This document shows positions 33,201 through 46,892 of a DNA stretch of 64,000 bases, piece by piece (the stretch's first letter is position 1; each line of letters begins with the position of its first letter). The notes under the pieces were generated by a model. That model was given only the letters and a program-made list of their open reading frames with translations, searched no databases and was not told the DNA's origin. The stretch covers positions 1 through 64,000 of the forward strand of contig JBAIAA010000879.1 of the NCBI GenBank assembly GCA_037893245.1, written 5' to 3'. Made by a program: the position numbers and the translations under genes. This DNA is from Crossaster papposus. Lineage: Eukaryota > Echinodermata > Asteroidea > Velatida > Solasteridae.

Positions 33201-35217
33201 AATATTACTAGCGGTAAGCTTTGAGAACTTGCGGCAAATGTGGTTTAATATGTGCACGAAGAAAGACAAATATCACACCCCCTTCTTAATATCTTAGACT
33301 CGACCATCTCTCACTCCTCCACCAACCAATCAGTTGGCAAAGAATTTATAAATCTAAATTATTCAAAAGCAATCAAAAGAGGGCGCTACAGTATGTGCCT
33401 CGCCTCGTGGGTGCGATGTGCATCATGAATGAATTGTTATCAACCAATAAAAAGTGTCTATGCAGTCGATACCTTAATTCGCAATAAAGGTGGGCGTGGT
33501 TACTAGATGATTGGCACGCACATTTTGCACAAGGCAGCAACTACGAATGTAGTGAGAATTTACCTAAACATTCAATGCTGAACCCGGTATACGGTTGATC
33601 GTTGCCAAATTCTCCCCACAAGTTGGGCTTACATGTCTGTCTCCGAATCGTTTTTTGGAACAAGTTGCAAAATGAACTCAGAAACGTGTTCAACTTTTGA
33701 TAATTCACAGCGCAAAATCTTGCCCTAACGTCACAAAATTCGCATTCGGTATGAACCGACCTCAGAAACATTGTAAAATATATGCCCCGTAGGCCTCCCC
33801 CATAATTGATCTATAGAAAGTTATGTGGTCGGCGCCCGGCACATCGAAATGGTTTGGAATTTCGTCGAAGGAATTCCTGTATAGTGTTTTTTCTTCACAT
33901 TTTTGGTTGTGCAAGTTCATTTGGCAAGAATTATGCGTGATGATATGGTATTCGAATCCCCAAACCAATTCTTGTTCTTGATTACAAATTTGTGTTTCTT
34001 CAAAATTCTTTCTCTGGTTACGACCGCCAAAACTGCTACCTCCATGTTCCCAACTGGTAAATCTACCGCCTTTTCATACAATCAGACACCGCGCGCGCCT
34101 AGCAAGCAATATTATTCAACATAAACGTCACGGTTGGACGATACCATCAAATCACGCAACAGGGGTGGAGATGCAGCGCCACGTACCGAATCGGATCACG
34201 TGACTCCCGATTGTCGCGTGTATAGGTCACAACTTTTGTGCTTATTTCGGACCTCAAAACGGCCCAAAACACGATCACTAAATAATTCATAACTTATCTT
34301 CTTAATACCTTATTGAGGTCATTGGCCTCTCAATTTGTTCCTTGTTCCGAACTCTTTCAAATAATGTAACATTTGAAAGAATTGCAATAACGTAAATTGT
34401 CCATGATCCTGCCTAACTTGAAACAGACCGCAGAACATGGACAAGTGTCCGCTGTAATCTTATACAGTGAGATATATATTCTCATAAGGCCATTTAAAAT
34501 TTATTTTTAGGTTTTTATCACTCAACATTGAGGGGTCGACGTCAGGCATATGGATCATTAATTCCAAACCATAGCTTGACAACCTTCAACCCACAAGTAA
34601 TCTGTGCACGTAATCTGTGTGATTACAAAAGGTATGATGTAGAGTTCAACCAACAACACAGCAATTAATTGGCCTACCCTTGCCAGCTATAGATGTCAAA
34701 CTTTAAACTCTACGAGCACTGTACAACATGCGCTTAGCTCAATTCACAGTTCACGCACGACATGTTATGTATGTACATGTCATGTATGTATGTATGTACA
34801 TGTATGTATGGAGCCTAGAGCGTTGTCGTATCAATACCACATCGACCCATCATGGTTCCCGACTATACGATGACGCATTGCATTAATAGCATAATAAATT
34901 CGCGCGATGTGGTTTGTAAACGACAGTAAATCTATTTAGCCGTACAACTGTTGTAGGGTCGCACCATTAATCTCCATAAAAAAAAAGATCAACGGGTGGC
35001 ACAGACTCTGTTCGTATTCATTGTCAGATGATTGAATGGCTGTTTGCTGTCATTAATGTCGCACAAATTGTTATGATAATTATGGCCATTTTACAAACCC
35101 TAACTTAGGCTCTGTCTTTATCACCATTACCAAACTGAATGAACAAATCTAAAACGAAGATGAAGCGGGGGTTCAGAAAACGGCCTGTGGGAGACGTCAT
35201 CATTTAGTCGGGAGCCA
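33201..35217. other. No supported gene
   Basis: About 2 kb with only short, unrecognised frames. A small ATGT/ATGTATGT microsatellite lies at 34765-34812. I see no promoter or RNA gene that I can defend. Confidence 0.4.
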
Positions 35218-35229
35218 CATCACAGCTAG

Positions 35230-38032
35230 TCTAGCCCACTGATCTCTATAACTGGATAGGTCGAGCGTACATTGATGGGATAGCGAGCCGTGAAGTCACC
35301 GGCGGCCATGATGGGATATTCAAAACATTGCCTTCGTGCATGCAAAAGACGCGTAGACACGTCGAGAGTGAGACAGTGGCAGCAGCGATGGTGGGTAAAA
35401 ATGCATTAAAATCCTTTGTAAATAAGTAAATTTATTAAATAAACTTGCAGACTGTGCGATTAGTATCTATCTTTGTAAAAAATGTCAGGACTACGGTTTT
35501 AAGAGAGATTTAGGAGAACATTGTTGGGCGAAAACGATATTTTCGTTTCCACATGAATTCCAGCGGGATTTTTTCATATTGTGGTCCTATCCATCATTTT
35601 AACTGAAAGAAAAACTGGGATATTTCGAAAGAACAGTAGATTTATAGAATCAGTTGGTCTAGGATACCCTTACAATATGATTGAATTCCACAATACAGGT
35701 ATTTTCAGACCAATTTTGTACCCATTCTATGAAGGCTTAACCCTATGAAGACTGTCCCGTTGACTTGCACGTCAAACAGTTCATGGTGGTAATTTGTGTA
35801 CACATTCGTACACAACATATTGTGTCATGAACTATTTGACGTGCATAAATTTAATGTTCTGTAGAATTATCCCAATATCGCAATGATCACAGTTTTTTCT
35901 CTCACAATTCTGGAAGTGTAGAGCCACCTATTAATAATAATAATAGTATTATTAAATGCATGGTGTAGGCCAAGGCTATCATGGTGGAACTTAGGATGTA
36001 GACACGTATTTCCAATACTTCAGAACAATTTCATTTTCGCCCACAAATCTCTCTTAAAAACGTAGTCCTGATGACATTCCTTGCAGTGCTTAAATTAAAT
36101 TTCACTCTCTGAAGAAATGGGTATGCCAAATAAATTGAGAATTTTGTGTTTTTAAAATAGTGTCATGTTACAACATTCTTTCCTTGGCATTTAATTTATA
36201 CCTGTATATTTTTTTTCTTTGTACACTACAGCTAATTGGTTTACCCAAGTCCACTTCTTGCTACTAAGATGTCAGTCTGTACAGCTTATTACGGCTGGAC
36301 AAGTCATAGGACGAACTGCTCCCATTATGACAGAGGGACAACAGATGACAGCGAATGTCAAAACTTATTTTGTTTAACCATCAGTAAATACGGTAGCTTA
36401 ATAGATAAGCTATCTCGGTGTTCCACATTTCTTAGATGTGCTGCAAATATATTGCAGAACTCTGCGCATCTTGGCATTTCATTTTTTAACAATATAAGTA
36501 CAGATAATAAAACAGTCGCAACAGTCACAAACCTAAATTTGTAACATGGAAATATATTGAACATGTGTTTTATGAAAACTGACAAATCTGGTTAAAATTG
36601 TATTGTTAATATTCAAAGCAAATTATACAGATGTTAAAATGACATGGATTTACCCAGTCAGTGTTCTCCACAATCACTGGGTAGCGGCCGCCCTGTGTAC
36701 ATGTTACGCTGTTCTGTCATATTTGTATGCTGCCCTGTTAAAATGTTATGCCGCCCTGTCAAATTTTGCTTTTCAATCATGGTTTTATTTTGCTTTCTTA
36801 CAAAACAACAATTGTGGTGTACAAATCTTTAATATTGTGTTCATATCGCACAAATATCTAGAAACACTCACAATTCAAAGTTGAAGCCGTACAAGGGTGT
36901 CCTATTAAAATTTGGCCTGTGAAGAATGCTGCCAAATGTATCTTTGCATAGTATCAACAATTATTATTCTAAAATGACATCGCAAGTTTTGTTTTGGTTT
37001 TAAATTCATAAACAGTCCGGGGTTAATTGTTTTTTATTTGGTTTTATAACATCAGTAAACAATACATAATAAGCATATTGTTACTATGGCAGTAGTTATT
37101 ACATGTTATATGTAGTGTATCAATGTAAAATAAAAGCATAAAGCAAAATTGAATCCACTGTGTGACTTATGTCATTATTTACACATGTGATTGATATTTT
37201 TAATTGTGATTTATTTCAAGTTTCTCAAGTTCATAGTTTAAGCCATAGAGGTGTATCTTTATTATACAGCTCTATGGTTTAAGCTCAAAACCACATAATT
37301 ATTTTTTTCTGTCCACTTGTCCAGCAAGAATTTTTGGGACCCTTTCTAAAAAATTTACTAAACATTAGGTTGATTCCAAATCTGGACACTGCCTTAAAAC
37401 CCCACGAACAAACCGTGATGTGCCAATTACATTTTCCTGAAACACACTGACATTTGTTCAATTTTTTCAACATTTTTTTATTTTATTATAAAATGCACTT
37501 TTTAGTGTCTGGATATAAAATTAAACCAACAATTTCAAGAATTTCCTTAATCCAAAAAAACTCGTTTTGCCTTTTCCTTGTTCCGGTTTGTGCATAAGGT
37601 TATGATGTGAATTTCTTCCCCCCACCTCCCCCCCCCCCCCCCCAAAAAAAAAAAAAACCACAAAAACAATTATTTAGAAGTTGGAAATTCTTGAAAATAC
37701 TTGTCCGACATATCCCATAGACTTTGCACTGCATTGCATCGTCTCACACGAATGTCTCATATCTTTTCCAAAAAATAGGCCTATTTAACATTGAAACTTG
37801 GCGTATACAGGTAATTCTTGGGTGTTATTATGTTTAACTTGATTTTCCTGATCAAACTGGATAGTTTTGGCGACGTTAACTTCGTTTCCTGTGATATTAA
37901 ATGAGTTTTCTCGGTCGTGCGCTATACAAACGTGTGTACGCCTGCAATGTTTTGAATATCCCAATATGGCCGCTGATGGCTTCACGTGCAGAGCCGCTCG
38001 ACCTATCCAGTTATAGAGATCAGTGGTCTAGC
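35230..38032. mobile_element. 2.79-kb element with inverted ends, nested in the 9-bp-TSD transposon
   Basis: Insert 35236-38026 starts CCACTGATCTCTATAACTGG and ends with the exact complement. Imperfect complementarity continues ~110 bp inward (phrase GATATTCAAAACATTGC). The host element shows a 6-bp duplication TCTAGC (35230-35235, 38027-38032); the uninterrupted copy at 9625-9643 has the sequence once. Between the arms lies ~2.5 kb with no recognisable transposase. A possible gene-like 5' end (ATGGTGG then GTAAAA at about 35390) and an acceptor (TACACTACAG at 36231) could be a captured gene fragment, but the protein is not recognised. Confidence 0.75.
37618..37660. repeat. Poly-C/poly-A homopolymer tract
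   Basis: CCCCACCTCCCC followed by runs of C and A; low-complexity only. Confidence 0.8.
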
Positions 38033-38465
38033 CCTAGACCCTTGTGTTATTTCGGCGCCCACCACCACGCGCGCAGATTCGTTAACGCTGACTCTTTTTC
38101 AAATCCCGGCTTCGTGTGCGTTCTGGTCTCACGCATGCGTAGTTTACAAAATACGGCTGGATCCATGTTCGCACTGGAGCCGACGTTTGACAAACGTACA
38201 TGATTTTGGATTCCCCTAAGGGTCTAGCACTAGTTGGCTAGCAATTGTTAACTTTAACCTTAGTTTTCGACGATTCTCCCTCGCTTTTCCGAGGGATCCA
38301 ATCAGCGACCGAGTTTAAGCCTCATCATGAATTATTCATTATACACAAATACAGGATATGACTGGGTGTGTGTACACAGTGTACATGTAATGTACATGTA
38401 CATGTACAGTGTATGTGATGGCGACTGTATGCACGTATAGTATGCATTGCGCGAAATATGCAGAC

Positions 38466-38590
38466 TAAGGCCGCATCCGAATCTTTTGTCTGTGGCTATT
38501 GTCTAGGTGTTCGCCCATTACAAATACACGTGAGCAGGCTGACAATAGACGTAGCCGTAGCTCTGGAAGCCCGTTTCGGACACGGCCTTA
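38466..38590. mobile_element. ~125-bp MITE inside the long 9-bp-TSD copy
   Basis: The short copy (9197-9208) is continuous at this point, while the long copy has ~124 extra bases. The extra DNA begins AAGGCCGCATCCGAA and ends TTCGGACACGGCCTT, a ~15-bp inverted pair. Flanks are TAA and TTAA, suggesting a TTAA (or TA) target with one base lost on the left. Confidence 0.75.
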
Positions 38591-38983
38591 ATAGCATTGT
38601 GTGGCCGATCTTCCGGGGCAGTGCTACTAGTGCAAGCTAGCTGCAGCCGCCAACCGGCGCGGCCTGGACGCATTGTACCCGTACCGATCTTGTCGAGTCC
38701 CGCTGCAGCATCTCGTTAGTAATGTGGTGCCGCGGAGAACGGAAGGTTTTTTTTTTATTCCAGTGTATCGAACCATAGAGAAAGGAACAGATCGAAGTCG
38801 AACGTACGTCATTTTGGCTACGTTTCCCTGAAATCAAAGGAAACATTATCATTCGTTTCGTGGTTTCACTCATCACAAATTTAAACACCAAAGACAAATA
38901 CCTCTGCACCCGCAGTCACAAATAAACGCCGGGGCAGCCATGATTTGCTGTGTCGATGTACAATGTACATGTACATGTGTTCA

Positions 38984-39150
38984 CAGGTCAATCGCGGCGA
39001 GTCTGGACATGTGTACACAGGTCAATCGCGGCGAGTCTGGACATGTGTACACAGGTCAATCGCGGCGAGTCTGGACATGTGTACACAGGTCAATCGCGGC
39101 GAGTCTGGACATGTGTACACAGGTCAATCGCGGCGAGTCTGGACATGTTT
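38984..39150 (+). repeat. 34-bp minisatellite inside the long transposon copy
   Basis: Five copies of a 34-bp unit beginning GGTCAATCGCGGCGAGTCTG. The homologous position in the short copy (about 8752-8820, minus orientation) has two. Confidence 0.9.
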
Positions 39151-39404
39151 TGCGCGACACAATAACTCTCAGGTCTGCACGTATTTGCTTAACCGTCCAT
39201 CATTATCACGTGATATGAATACTGCATATATTACAATAGTCTGACCACGCCCACGATGTGCCAACTTGTCCAAGACCTTCGACAGGGTCCAATTCACGGG
39301 TGGGGGTTCGTCGTGAAATAGCGCCCTCTATAACATCGGTGGTTTGTGTCAGTGATCGCGAAATAAACAACACGAAGGTCTTGGAACCAAGACTACATCA
39401 CAGC

Positions 39405-42040
39405 AAGCTTGACACGACAACACAAGCGCACTATGGCCAAGGCATGCATAACACAATACAGTAGCTATCGTGCAGAACGTTAGCGTGCAAATTTGGTGGA
39501 TTTAGTGAGAAACTTGTCTGGAAAATACCTTTTTGGGGAGAGAAAACAAAATTATAAATTGGGGCGCAGTGTTCTCCAAGTGTACATGTATAATAAACCA
39601 TGGCGGCCCGCCATGCTATATTTTTGAGATTGGTTATCTCGCCATGCTTTAAAAATCGCCGCCATGCTAAAAAAATACACCCAATCTGGCAGCCAAGTAT
39701 TAACCAAAGCCATCACAAATGCAGCTAAACTCATGATGTCAAAGAAATACTGCACCTTGGACATTTACGCATTCCTGGTTCATGGGACCGATCTTGTTTA
39801 AATGGACGTGAAGGACGCACTAGGTTAGTCAATACCGTTTCACATGTGCATGTTGGCAGTCTTAATTGGTTCCAAGACCTTCGCATGAATCAATTTTAAC
39901 AACAGAGGGCGTCACTATATCCTTGGTTTGACTTCCACTACAGTCGTCAGCCGCGCCGATGAATTCAAGAACGAAAAGCGTCTCCTCTGTCGGGTTCACC
40001 ATGGAGGTAGGAAACTACCTCCATGGGTTAACATTGTAATGTCTTCCAGCAATCATGAGCAAGTTTGATTAAGCGACTATATATAGTTTATTATAGTCGA
40101 CTGCAGTCCCTCGAACGACGGATAATTTCCGTTGTTTCGATGAGCTAGCTCCAGTCGCTGATTCTGTTCTCCTGTGACTGGCTCTTGTAAGTCGAATGGT
40201 GAAACTCCCCGATTGTGCCCCATCGCTGCAAGTTATTTTGTCCCACGAGCAAACTTTGTTGTTCATTTGACCTTGTGCGAACAAAATTGATCGGCAGACA
40301 TGATTTGTGCGCTGAAAATACGGCTTTTCACCTTACTATATAGTGTCCAATATAAGCCTGAAATCGCGTCTAAGCGCATCTAGATTGAAATTTTTTGGGG
40401 GGAAGGCCACCCGGACCAAGTGCCTGCAGCACGTGACTCTCGCGCCATGCTTTCATTTTTTTTTTTTTTAGAACATTGGGGCGGGAGTAGAAATAGACGG
40501 GCCGTGATGAAAACCTAAAAATCAATTTGAAATGGCCTAATCAAATAATGCCAGAGAATACAGGCAGAGCCCCCATTGTGTTGTAGTGTCACTTTACATG
40601 ATTGGTTAAGACGCGAGCTGTTTGGGGTGTTGGCCGATAGGAAATGCACAGAACATTCATAGCTGAAAATTAAAGGACCCTTTCACAAATTTCAAAGGAG
40701 ACTAACGAACAATGGTGGGGGAATATGTATGTCTAGAACTTAGTGGACGCAGCTGATAATCCCTCAGCTGTAGGCATTAATGGAGACAATGGAAGTAGGG
40801 TTTTGAATAGGCCTAATCACTGAAGCGTGCATGATGCCATGATATCAAGTCAATGCGGCATGGCATGACAACGTTAGTGTGTATACATGTCCACCACAAC
40901 ATGTGTCACTGTCATTAACGTAAGCCGTGTATACACCTCAACTGCAACAATCAAGCAAACTTCTATAGCGTGTATACGTCCTCCACTGAATAAAACCGCC
41001 ATGCCTGACGGGTTAACGCGACATCCGTGGATAGTACACAATTTTGTATGGGATGCTCATGACGTGTTTGTCCATCATCCGTTTTGAATTCCGCAAAAAA
41101 TTTGTGTGTACGTCATCTGACGCAAACTGGTTAGAAGGTTCGTGGGCGTGCTCCCTGAAATTTTTTGATAATCTACAATGATTCGGCCTGGATTATACGG
41201 TAATTTGAGAATAAATTGTGGAACTCTGAGTCAATTTGGGGTAGTATCAAAACTTTAGTCCACGATGCAAGTCATGCAACCCGCCCCGCGCCCACCCTTC
41301 TCCTATATCCTCCACTGACGTGCCGGACATCACTCGATGCTTTGTTCAAAACCGCGAAATCTAGACCTATTGTGTATAGGGCCTAGCCGCATTTCAGTCC
41401 CTTTTCAGGGGGTTTCGAGTGTTAAATATACATTCAATCAAGTACGACATTGACTTTGATCCTCTTCTCCTTCTCCTTTTCCTTTTTTTTTTTTTTCTCT
41501 CTCTATTTTTGTTTTTTTTGGGGGGGTTTTCCCAATAGGCCTTACTCTATAATAATTAAAGTAATGAAATAAAGTTAATTACAAATTAATACCAGTCTGC
41601 TCTGATGAATGATTACAAATTTGCGATTAATGCCCCGCTAATGTTTTAAGCCACATTAAATAAAAATGAAAGTGAGGCTTGGAACGGATAAATAGTCTGC
41701 CACCATCCAATTCAACGGTGATTTGGTTGCAACGACTATGTCGCACTGCATGTCACACACGTGCGCGTGTGTAAATGAACCAAATAATACGTGGTATGTT
41801 GCACGATTTTTGAAATTATTAGCGCCATGTCGCAGTCGCACGACTTTGTCGCGTAAATGTAAACACGGTCATTGATTTGGGCGTGTATATTAATACGGGC
41901 GACATTATTGCTCAACAAAATCGCCTATGTGTTCAGGGAGCACGATCAAAAATGGCTCCACCGTGAATATGGTCTATTATTTCATATTGTAAACAACTTT
42001 GACTTTGTTAAAAAAACAAATGTTCAAAGAATGAATACTA
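39405..42040. other. No supported gene; partial TTAA-MITE remnant
   Basis: Mostly unrecognised sequence. At about 41062-41134 a 3' fragment of the TTAA-family MITE is visible (CATCATCCGTTTTGAATTCC, then ACGCAAACTGGTTA). A pyrimidine-rich tract lies at 41461-41530. Confidence 0.45.
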
Positions 42041-42783
42041 GAGCCCCTTTCACACTGGACGATTTCCCGAGGAATTTTGATCGGTCTGTTCACACTGCCA
42101 AAGAAATCCCCGGGAAACTGCTTCTCCCCGGGAAATATTTACCCCTGCTTGTGAGTAGGGTTAAAGGAGAAATCCCTGGGGTTTAACGTTTTTCCCGGGG
42201 AATAGCAACTACTGTGAACGTCGCAGGGTTTGAACTTACCCCACCTGTTTGCGTCCACGGGTAATCTCGAAAGGTCACAAGGTCACAAATAATTCGCGCG
42301 GTGACTTAGTATTGTAATGCAGTACCTTTCAAACTTTTTGTAAATATATTTACAAAAAAGTACAAAAGACAAATAATAAAATTATACAAATAATTTAATT
42401 TTAAAGAATATGAGCAAAATGAATGGTTTTAATATTTAATACAAGAAGTGTCGTGAACAAGACTGTGTTTAGCTTCCTTCTCGTGTACGTGTATTTATAA
42501 TGTCCCGTGTGGTTAGGTACCAGTCTTCTATTTTCTTATCCGCATGATGCGTGGCGCAGCGGTTATCGTCGACCCATGCCACGCGCCCTCAGTTTAAACA
42601 TTTCCCGGGGTTTGAAGGCCAGTGTGAAACGACCGTGCATATTCCCGGGAAATAGTGTCCCCGGAAGTTACCAAATGGGTCCAGTGTGAACTGTTGCCGA
42701 GGTGTTGGTGGGGTAAAAAATCCTCGGGAATTTTCTGGGGATTTATTTCCCGGGGATTGGCTCTGCAGTGTGAAAAAGGCTTT
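42041..42783. repeat. Foldback-type element with CCTTTCACACTG ends
   Basis: The left end, GAGCCCCTTTCACACTGGAC, is complementary to the right end, CAGTGTGAAAAAGGCTTTAC. Many GGGGAAAT/ATTTCCCGGGG motifs occur in both arms. About 740 bp, no transposase, likely a nonautonomous DNA transposon. Confidence 0.65.
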
Positions 42784-45371
42784 ACACTTGTAGCTCACAA
42801 CCCACACACGAGCAGCAATTCCTTGAAAGGATTTTAGAGTCCTTTCTTGAGCAAGGTTTTGATCATCTGATTAAAAAAGTAGAAGCTTTTTTTTAAATAT
42901 GTAAAGACAGCAGCACTATTTAGTATTTGGGTCATTCATAAATAAGGAGCCAATGTTAAAATTCTAATATCTATACTTTCATATGGAATTTGCTATTTAA
43001 TTTTGATCACCGTGTTCAAATCTGTGTATTTATTTTGTTGCCACCATTAATCTGTACTGAATAAAACCTACAATGAATCTTCCATGGCATCGTATTTTTA
43101 AAATTGTATGAAAAATGAGCAAAAAATGCCAATTTTTAGGCAAACATTTGCAACATTGGAAAATAGTGTTACATGTACATTATGAGACATTGTCCTCCTT
43201 TGTAATGGTTAACTTGGTTAATTTGTAACTTAAATGATTTATAACACACCAATGCTCAATATTAGACTGGTTCCCAATCCTCCCCGTTATCTTTTGGCTT
43301 AAAAAATGGGTTAATAATTTGTTTTGGCGTGTACGTGCCGCAGTGGCTACTCACGCTTACTTTGTGTAAGTTAACAAATTATGATGAAGGGAGTGGAAAC
43401 TAGTCTATGGTTGACTACGATGTGCTAAACTGGTTCCCACTGCACGCTATGAAAACAAAATACAATGCATCATACCAGTCTGCACACACGAACACACGCA
43501 TCCAGATTAGCGTTAACTCGTTCAGCATGCTTACAATCAGCTGTGGTATTTTTTTGTTAGATTTGTTTGGGGCCACACGCTTGTATTGTAGATTCGAATA
43601 TTGTGTGGACAAAATTGTTATTTTTAGGTTTTAAAATTTGTCGAGATCTGGGTGGATGACAATAGTTATTATAAGTAAATAAAACTTACAGAAATTGGGT
43701 TTCTGCCCCAAAGTCTATTACTAATCTACCAGTATATTCCCATACCAGTTGAGTAATTTTCGAAAAATTAAGGTCAAATCCATTTTGGCCAAAATGTTGC
43801 TTTTATTGACCTTGAAAAATGGTTTTCAAACTTCAGATAAAGCCAAAGGAGTGTTCTGTGATCCATTGGGTCAAAGTTTCTAAACCATTTTACACAAGTT
43901 CTCTTCTTAAACTCGGTGGAAGTCTTTTGTATTAAATAATACTTTATCAGAATGTCTGCTTGATTCAGGTGGTTCTGGCTGAAAATTTTTTTTTTTTGCG
44001 TGGTTATATAGACCACACAAAATAAAGTTCTGCTTCCGGTTACCCGACCGATCCTAATTTAAGGCTGCGACCCTAAAAATGTTATCAGCAAGTAGAAAAA
44101 GAATATTACCCAAAAAAATATTTACAAAATGCTTTTCAACTACCTACTTACATTTGCTATTTTCTGAGAAGAAACCTCTGTTATTTTTACAGTTCCCTTC
44201 GCGATGACAACGCGGTGCACGATTCCCTATCAGTATCACGGTGATGAAAACACGTGCATAATGCTCAATGCAGCAATGCTGTACTGGTTCCCCCCGCACC
44301 GCCCACTAAAAGTGCCAAAGAAGGCAGGATGGAGTCTATGCATACACGGCCGACCAACATCAACTGGAGTTCAGGGTCGATCTGACAGTGTAAAAATGGC
44401 AATGGATGGAAAAAGAGGATTTTTGCAAGTTAATTCACAGAACTTGATTCTCTTGTCTGTGTAATGTATTTTCCGTGTTCATGAATTTATTTCGAGGTTG
44501 TACGTGAAGTGATAGCCCAGCGTGTTTTGCCCGACATTTCCTACCGCAACACAAGGTGCGTCGCCCGCCATACACAGTGCATCACGCACGCTTACCACCG
44601 CACCACAAAGTCGTGCCCAGGAGTTGTGCATAGCACTGTTCATGACCTAAACTTTCCATTCTTTTAAAGAATTATTGACCGTAAATATTAGGGCATAGAT
44701 ACATGTAACAGGCGTTAGTAAAAAGTGACATCGGCAATTTTGATGTGGTATATTAAAAATTAGAAGAGCACAATTGTGGAAACCAATTTCTAGAACGAAA
44801 ACCAGACACAGCGTCTGTGAAAAATAAGACAATTTTCCCAGGCCAGATAAAAAAATTTGGGGAGTTTGGTTGGGTCTGGTTTATGTCGGTTTGGCCAAGT
44901 CAACCCAACTTGATGAACAAATACATGACTTGGAAGTTCATTTACATTAGATATTATACAAAACTAACAGTAAATGAATAATGCTTCTACAACTACAAGT
45001 ACCTGTGTTAGTGATGACATGTGTAGTGAAACAGTCAAAGGTTTTCACGTATAGGTTCTCGGTTGCTTCTGCCAGCTGTTTCACTTTTTCCTACATGTAT
45101 AAATAAATATGAGTGCAATATGGACCTACTGTCTTAATATTATCAAACTTGTTACTGTATTTATTTTAAAAGTCTGCCCTCATTTGTTTTGGAATTCATT
45201 TTTAAAGAGGCTTTATCCAAAGATCTATAAATGAAACAGAACAAAACTTGAAATTTAAATGAATTATTTCAAAGTGATCGCTATATTTCGAGCATTGCCA
45301 ACTGTTAGAAACTGTACTTTGGTACATGTACATGTATTTAGGAGTTATCCCTGGCTTACACCATTGCATTA
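42784..45371. other. No supported gene
   Basis: AT-rich DNA. An 86-codon frame at 44204-44464 follows a possible splice acceptor (TGTTATTTTTACAG, 44191) and could be an exon, but I do not recognise the protein. Confidence 0.35.
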
Positions 45372-46399
45372 GGGTCATTCCACGTCATTCCGCACACTTT
45401 TTTGCTTGACCCCCTCCGATGTTGATGAAATTTGGTGTGTGGCTAGGTACTCATGAGAAACTCCGATACGCAAAATATTAGCGAAATTCGGTCATTTGTG
45501 TAGGAACTGGAGCAGTTTGAAGTTTTAGGGGGTTTTGCGACCAGAACCCACCAATCTACCTAAAAATGGCCAAATACCCCTACAGAATGGTTCGATCTCA
45601 GCAAGTGAGGTGTCGTTAGAAAGAGCACAAAATTCTCTATCCACCAATATGTCACTTGACATTATTTTATGTGTTGACCCAAATCTGGGTCATTTAAGGT
45701 GACCTTGACCTTTGACCTCGATTATCTCAAAAGTATATGCTTTTGATGAACTTTTTGTATTCGTGAGATAGTTAACTGTACATGGCGCACACGAAAAATC
45801 AGCTTGGGCAATTACCAACTTCAGGAGAAACATGACTTTAACGACCAACAAATGTGTAGTATCACTCCTATGAATGCGGATACAGTCACAATTATCAACT
45901 ATTATGCATGTACATGTATCTCGATCTCGGAATTTTCATTGCTTAAAGGAAACATGCAGCCTAACATTTTCATTACGCATTTTTTGTTTTAAATTCATAG
46001 ATTTATGTGTATTAAATGTGAATAAAAAGCAAAACTGGTTTTAGTGTACGTTTAGTGTGGTAATTTGCCGTCCAAAAATTGCCCCCCCCCCCCCTCCCTT
46101 TAAATTTCGCGGCCACTTAAAATGAGTGACGTAAACCGAGGCAGGACTCGGACAAATTCTCGATAGTCGGTACGCGACGTCTAGGTACAAGACGGGTTCG
46201 CGTGGCCACGTACGCACATTGTTGTGTGTTGATGCACCCACAGTGTACGAATCGCGTACGCTTTGTGCACGGTAATCGAATTTCACATGGACGATCGTGA
46301 AAGTTCTTCCTCGGTTTTTGGTGAATCCGACGAAAACAGTACTGATTCGTCCGATTCGAATAACAGTATTTCTTATTCCGACATGGACTCGATCGAGGA

Positions 46400-46610
46400 T
46401 AAAGATGGGGTCCCTCTAGGCGCTCTAGGTCGAAGCACGACCGCTCAAAATGTTCGCTGCAGAGGGCCGAAAATCACTATGCCCGCCTGGACCACTTCGC
46501 TCTGGTAAGCTTTACTTTGGCTGTCCAAATCCTCCGATATTTAGGATCAACCGGAAACAAATGAAGGCTTACTCCATCCTTAGTAGTTTTGCTACACCTA
46601 GCAGCTACAC
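46400..46610 (-). pseudogene. THAP-domain remnant in copy 2
   Basis: From about 46625 the minus strand reads CVAARCSK, then LHLFPVDPKYRRIW, then the same TAG TGA double stop as copy 1, and then CSEHFERS in frame. Downstream sequence diverges from copy 1 by a deletion or replacement. This is the N-terminal DNA-binding part of a lost transposase. Confidence 0.7.
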
Positions 46611-46761
46611 AACTAGTCGGCAATGACCGAACACTGTTTTTACCCCGATTCAGAATGAAAAACCATGTAAGGACGGACACTTGTTGCAATGCGCGCAGTC
46701 AGTCAACGACAGGCCGGGTAGCAGCGCTGCGAGTCTCTGCCTCTATTTTCGTCATACCCCT

Positions 46762-46892
46762 TGTAATGTTCTGGACAACTAAATGAACGAACATGCGTGA
46801 CAGTACTTGCCAGTATCATGAGTGCTTTATTATAAGCTATGCAGTACGCATGCTCAACCTCTGCTCATTAACATATGTATGAATACATTACA
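46762..46892 (-). repeat. Gypsy 3' LTR
   Basis: 131 bp beginning TGTAATG and ending CATTACA on the element strand. Appears identical to 51533-51663. Confidence 0.95.

Larger units (their letters stand above)
35218..39404 (-). mobile_element. DNA transposon with 9-bp TSD, long composite copy
   Basis: Element 35227-39395 is flanked by a perfect 9-bp duplication CATCACAGC (35218-35226, 39396-39404). It is the reverse complement of 8502-9643: its right end reads GGTTCCAAGACTA and its left end TAGTCTAGC. Near the left terminus it is interrupted by a 2.79-kb insertion (35236-38026), and internally by a ~125-bp MITE (38466-38590). Its 34-bp minisatellite (about 38984-39150) has five copies against two in the short copy. 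Confidence 0.85.

Noticed and set aside
34765-34812. ATGT-rich tract as a regulatory site
   Set aside because: A simple microsatellite; nothing nearby indicates a gene.
35390-37140. Small spliced host gene (ATGGTGG start, acceptor at 36231, AATAAA near 37126)
   Set aside because: The splice-like sites are plausible but the protein is unrecognised and the region lies inside a mobile element; kept only as a possibility in that entry.
44204-44464. 86-codon frame as a gene
   Set aside because: No recognisable domain, partner exon or promoter; only a polypyrimidine-AG upstream.
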